Origin: Sphaeroforma sirkka
Taxonomy: Eukaryota > Opisthokonta > Ichthyosporea > Ichthyophonida
DNA: 20,000 nucleotides
Direction of reading: 5' to 3'
NCBI GenBank assembly: GCA_001586965.3
Contig: LUCW03001686.1
Span: 27,501-47,500, forward strand
The notes beneath the pieces were generated by a model. That model was not told where the DNA came from and searched no databases. It saw only the letters and a program-made list of their open reading frames with translations. Below are positions 11,095-20,000 of the stretch, piece after piece. The position numbers and the translations under genes are program-made. Numbering within the stretch: the first letter of the stretch is position 1; each line of letters starts with the position of its first letter.

Positions 11095-11471
11095 TTTTAA
11101 AAGGACTACTTCTCAAATAAGTCTAGTCAGGTGCAGAATGCACACAATGCCTTTGTGGGCTCATACTTGATATACTGCACAGGGGGGCGTATATTGTATT
11201 TAGAAGAAAAAAAATTTGACACACTTTCTCAATACATACGATCTCATTGGCTATGCAGCCATGCTTTGAGTTATTATGTTTTTGTGTAAAATGTAAATAA
11301 TAGTAGTAGTAAATGAATATCTGTTTTTAGGTCTCTTGGTAGTAGTCTTTACATAGAATAAAATTTATAGTACATAATGGCAATGTGATTTTGAAATACG
11401 AAGTGTCGTTCCCTCCTCCTCTAGTTAGCGAGAGGTGGAAGGTACCTACTGCTTTCTCATCTGTAGAATAG

Positions 11472-11856
11472 TCAACGTTTGAGTACGTACTTCATTCTCT
11501 CATCGAAAACATCTTTATTGTGGAAGTGTCCACCATGTAATTTCATACACACGGACGTAAGCTTATTTTTACCTTTGGAGTCACAAATGTATAAGGAAAC
11601 CCCAGATACATCCTTCTCTAGAGGTGTATCTCGATTTCGAGTAAGTGGCCAGTCTGACAAGTCAAAGAATGTCAACTATGCAAGTTAGGTACTCCAAACA
11701 AAACACAGGCGCCTTGATGCCTTGCTTCAAAATCGTATCATTGGAATATGTATTCATATAGACTAGTAAAATGGGAGATTCGTTTTGTAAATAAAGGTCA
11801 TTAAGCTTGAAAGCCCGAGAAATATTCGTCGCGTGTTGAATAGGACACAAACACAA
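11472..11856 (-). other. Unrecognised coding-like stretch, broken by a frameshift
   Basis: On the minus strand an acceptor-like TTTACAG at 11863-11857 precedes an open frame of about 60 codons (includes NISRAFKLNDLYLQNESPIL). It shifts by one frame near 11680, after which a second open frame of about 65 codons (LSDWPLTRNRDTPLEKDVSG, later KLHGGHFHNKDVFDERMKYV) ends at a TGA at 11472-11474. No ATG opens the first frame. The composition looks protein-like, but I recognise no family. It may be a degraded gene, a transposon or viral remnant, or two exons of an unresolved gene; the space between the frames is too short for a normal intron. Confidence 0.3.
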
Positions 11857-12753
11857 CTGTAAAGTGCAAACAAGTCCAATTTGAATACTCAGTAGTACTT
11901 AAAAGGTAAATAAAAATACAATTCAATAGCGTTATAGCAGCAAGCGAACAGTAGAAGAGCCCATAATAATAATGCGCTCGATTTGTTCCAGTTGTACAGC
12001 TGCGGCCTGCAGACCTCTGGGCAGCTGGTTACTGGGGTGCAGTGTATTTACTATTTATTTTATAGTTTTAAAAATACCACAATATGCTACAAGTAACTAG
12101 TACATAGTGGCATTGATTATCCGCAACTGTGCTCTTTGAAAAATAGAGCTCTCCAGAAATGATCATAAAAATACTCTTAATATATATTTAAATACACTAC
12201 ACACTCCAATACCCGACTACCCAGGGCCAGAACCCGCTAAATAGTCAATACCATAGCCTTCTAAAATGCACAAAATACACAGTATCTTCAAATACACAGG
12301 CATCAGTCAACAAGCAGATTTGTAGCAAACTCTAGTAGTAGTGAACAGTAGACACTGCCGTCTGCACACTCTGCACTCTGCAGTCTACACCCGCCCAGAT
12401 ATAAACCAGTTATTACTATTTTTTATAACACAGATTAACATGCGCCTATCAGTGAGACGACGGCACATGGGTGTAGGGTTACAAATGTAGGGTTTTCTGA
12501 AAAAGCGCTGATGCCGGAAAGTTAGATTATAAAGTGACTCACAAATCATCGCGAACCAATAGCATTCGGATATCGCCCGATTTATCTGATGGTATCTGAT
12601 GATACATTATGTATGTACATTCTGCATTGTCTTTGGGTCTCAGGAGTCTGGGGCGTTCTACTGACCAGGTCAGCGACCAGTGGGCGAAGCTTGCATATTT
12701 ACATACTTTCGTTTGAGGCTTTCTTAGGCGCTACATATTGTCTGCCTCCGTCT

Positions 12754-12761
12754 TATAAATA
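12754..12761 (+). promoter_or_regulatory. TATA box candidate of the arginine gene
   Basis: TATAAATA lies about 86 bp upstream of the ATG at 12840, in otherwise mixed-composition sequence. Position and match are good for a core promoter. Confidence 0.5.
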
Positions 12762-12839
12762 CAAATGCATATGCGTCAATAGTCAACACTCCAAACCGTT
12801 TAGCTATCGAATATCAGTCGAAAGCTAATACACTCTCCG

Positions 12840-20000
<7,161 letters not shown>

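Larger units (their letters stand above)
11095..12839. other. Intergenic region between two divergent genes
   Basis: The phosphotransferase (ATG at 11094, minus) and the arginine gene (ATG at 12840, plus) are transcribed away from each other, so both promoters should lie here. Apart from a broken coding-like stretch (11472-11856) and the TATA box near 12754, nothing was recognised. A weak hairpin occurs near 12349-12388 (GTAGACACTGC and GCAGTCTAC). Confidence 0.5.

Noticed and set aside
11932-12018. Minus-strand stretch reading LPRGLQAAAVQLEQIERIII before a stop
   Set aside because: It looks helical and has an acceptor-like CACCCCAG before it, but there is no partner exon, no recognised family and only about 30 codons.

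Overview
The window is eukaryotic nuclear DNA. Its genes are broken by phase-consistent GT-AG introns (donors mostly GTATGT or GTAAGT). Long AC/AT microsatellites sit in and between genes, and the standard code is used. A fused, mitochondrially targeted acetylglutamate kinase/reductase (fungal ARG5,6 type) beside an intron-rich opisthokont-like CDP-alcohol phosphotransferase suggests a unicellular opisthokont, such as an ichthyosporean or early-diverging fungus. That placement is inference; no species marker was seen.

Layout. (1) 1-948 (+): last three exons of the nucleolar ribosome-biogenesis factor EBP2, then a poly(A) signal and a 0.5 kb microsatellite block. (2) 2385-3104 (-): a single-exon secreted, probably GPI-anchored, copper-only superoxide dismutase-like protein. 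(3) 4860-11094 (-): a complete nine-exon choline/ethanolamine phosphotransferase of 387 aa, reconstructed here with every splice phase consistent. (4) 11095-12839: the interval between two divergently transcribed genes, holding an unrecognised broken coding-like stretch. (5) 12840-20000 (+): 14 exons of the bifunctional arginine-biosynthesis gene; its last few dozen codons lie beyond the window. The four genes share no pathway: ribosome assembly, extracellular redox chemistry, phospholipid synthesis and mitochondrial arginine synthesis.

The most striking feature is not a gene. Introns of both large genes hold extra, decayed copies of neighbouring exon sequence. Exon 8 of the phosphotransferase is partly repeated four more times in the next intron, each copy placed where the splice donor would be remade. 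Exon 5, with its catalytic motif, has two dead copies in the preceding intron. The end of exon 9 has a diverged copy in the 3' flank. In the arginine gene the start of exon 13 has two decayed copies in intron 12, and a near-identical 209-bp duplication begins at the exon 6/intron 6 junction. Local tandem duplication across splice sites appears to be a recurring process here and may be how these introns grew.
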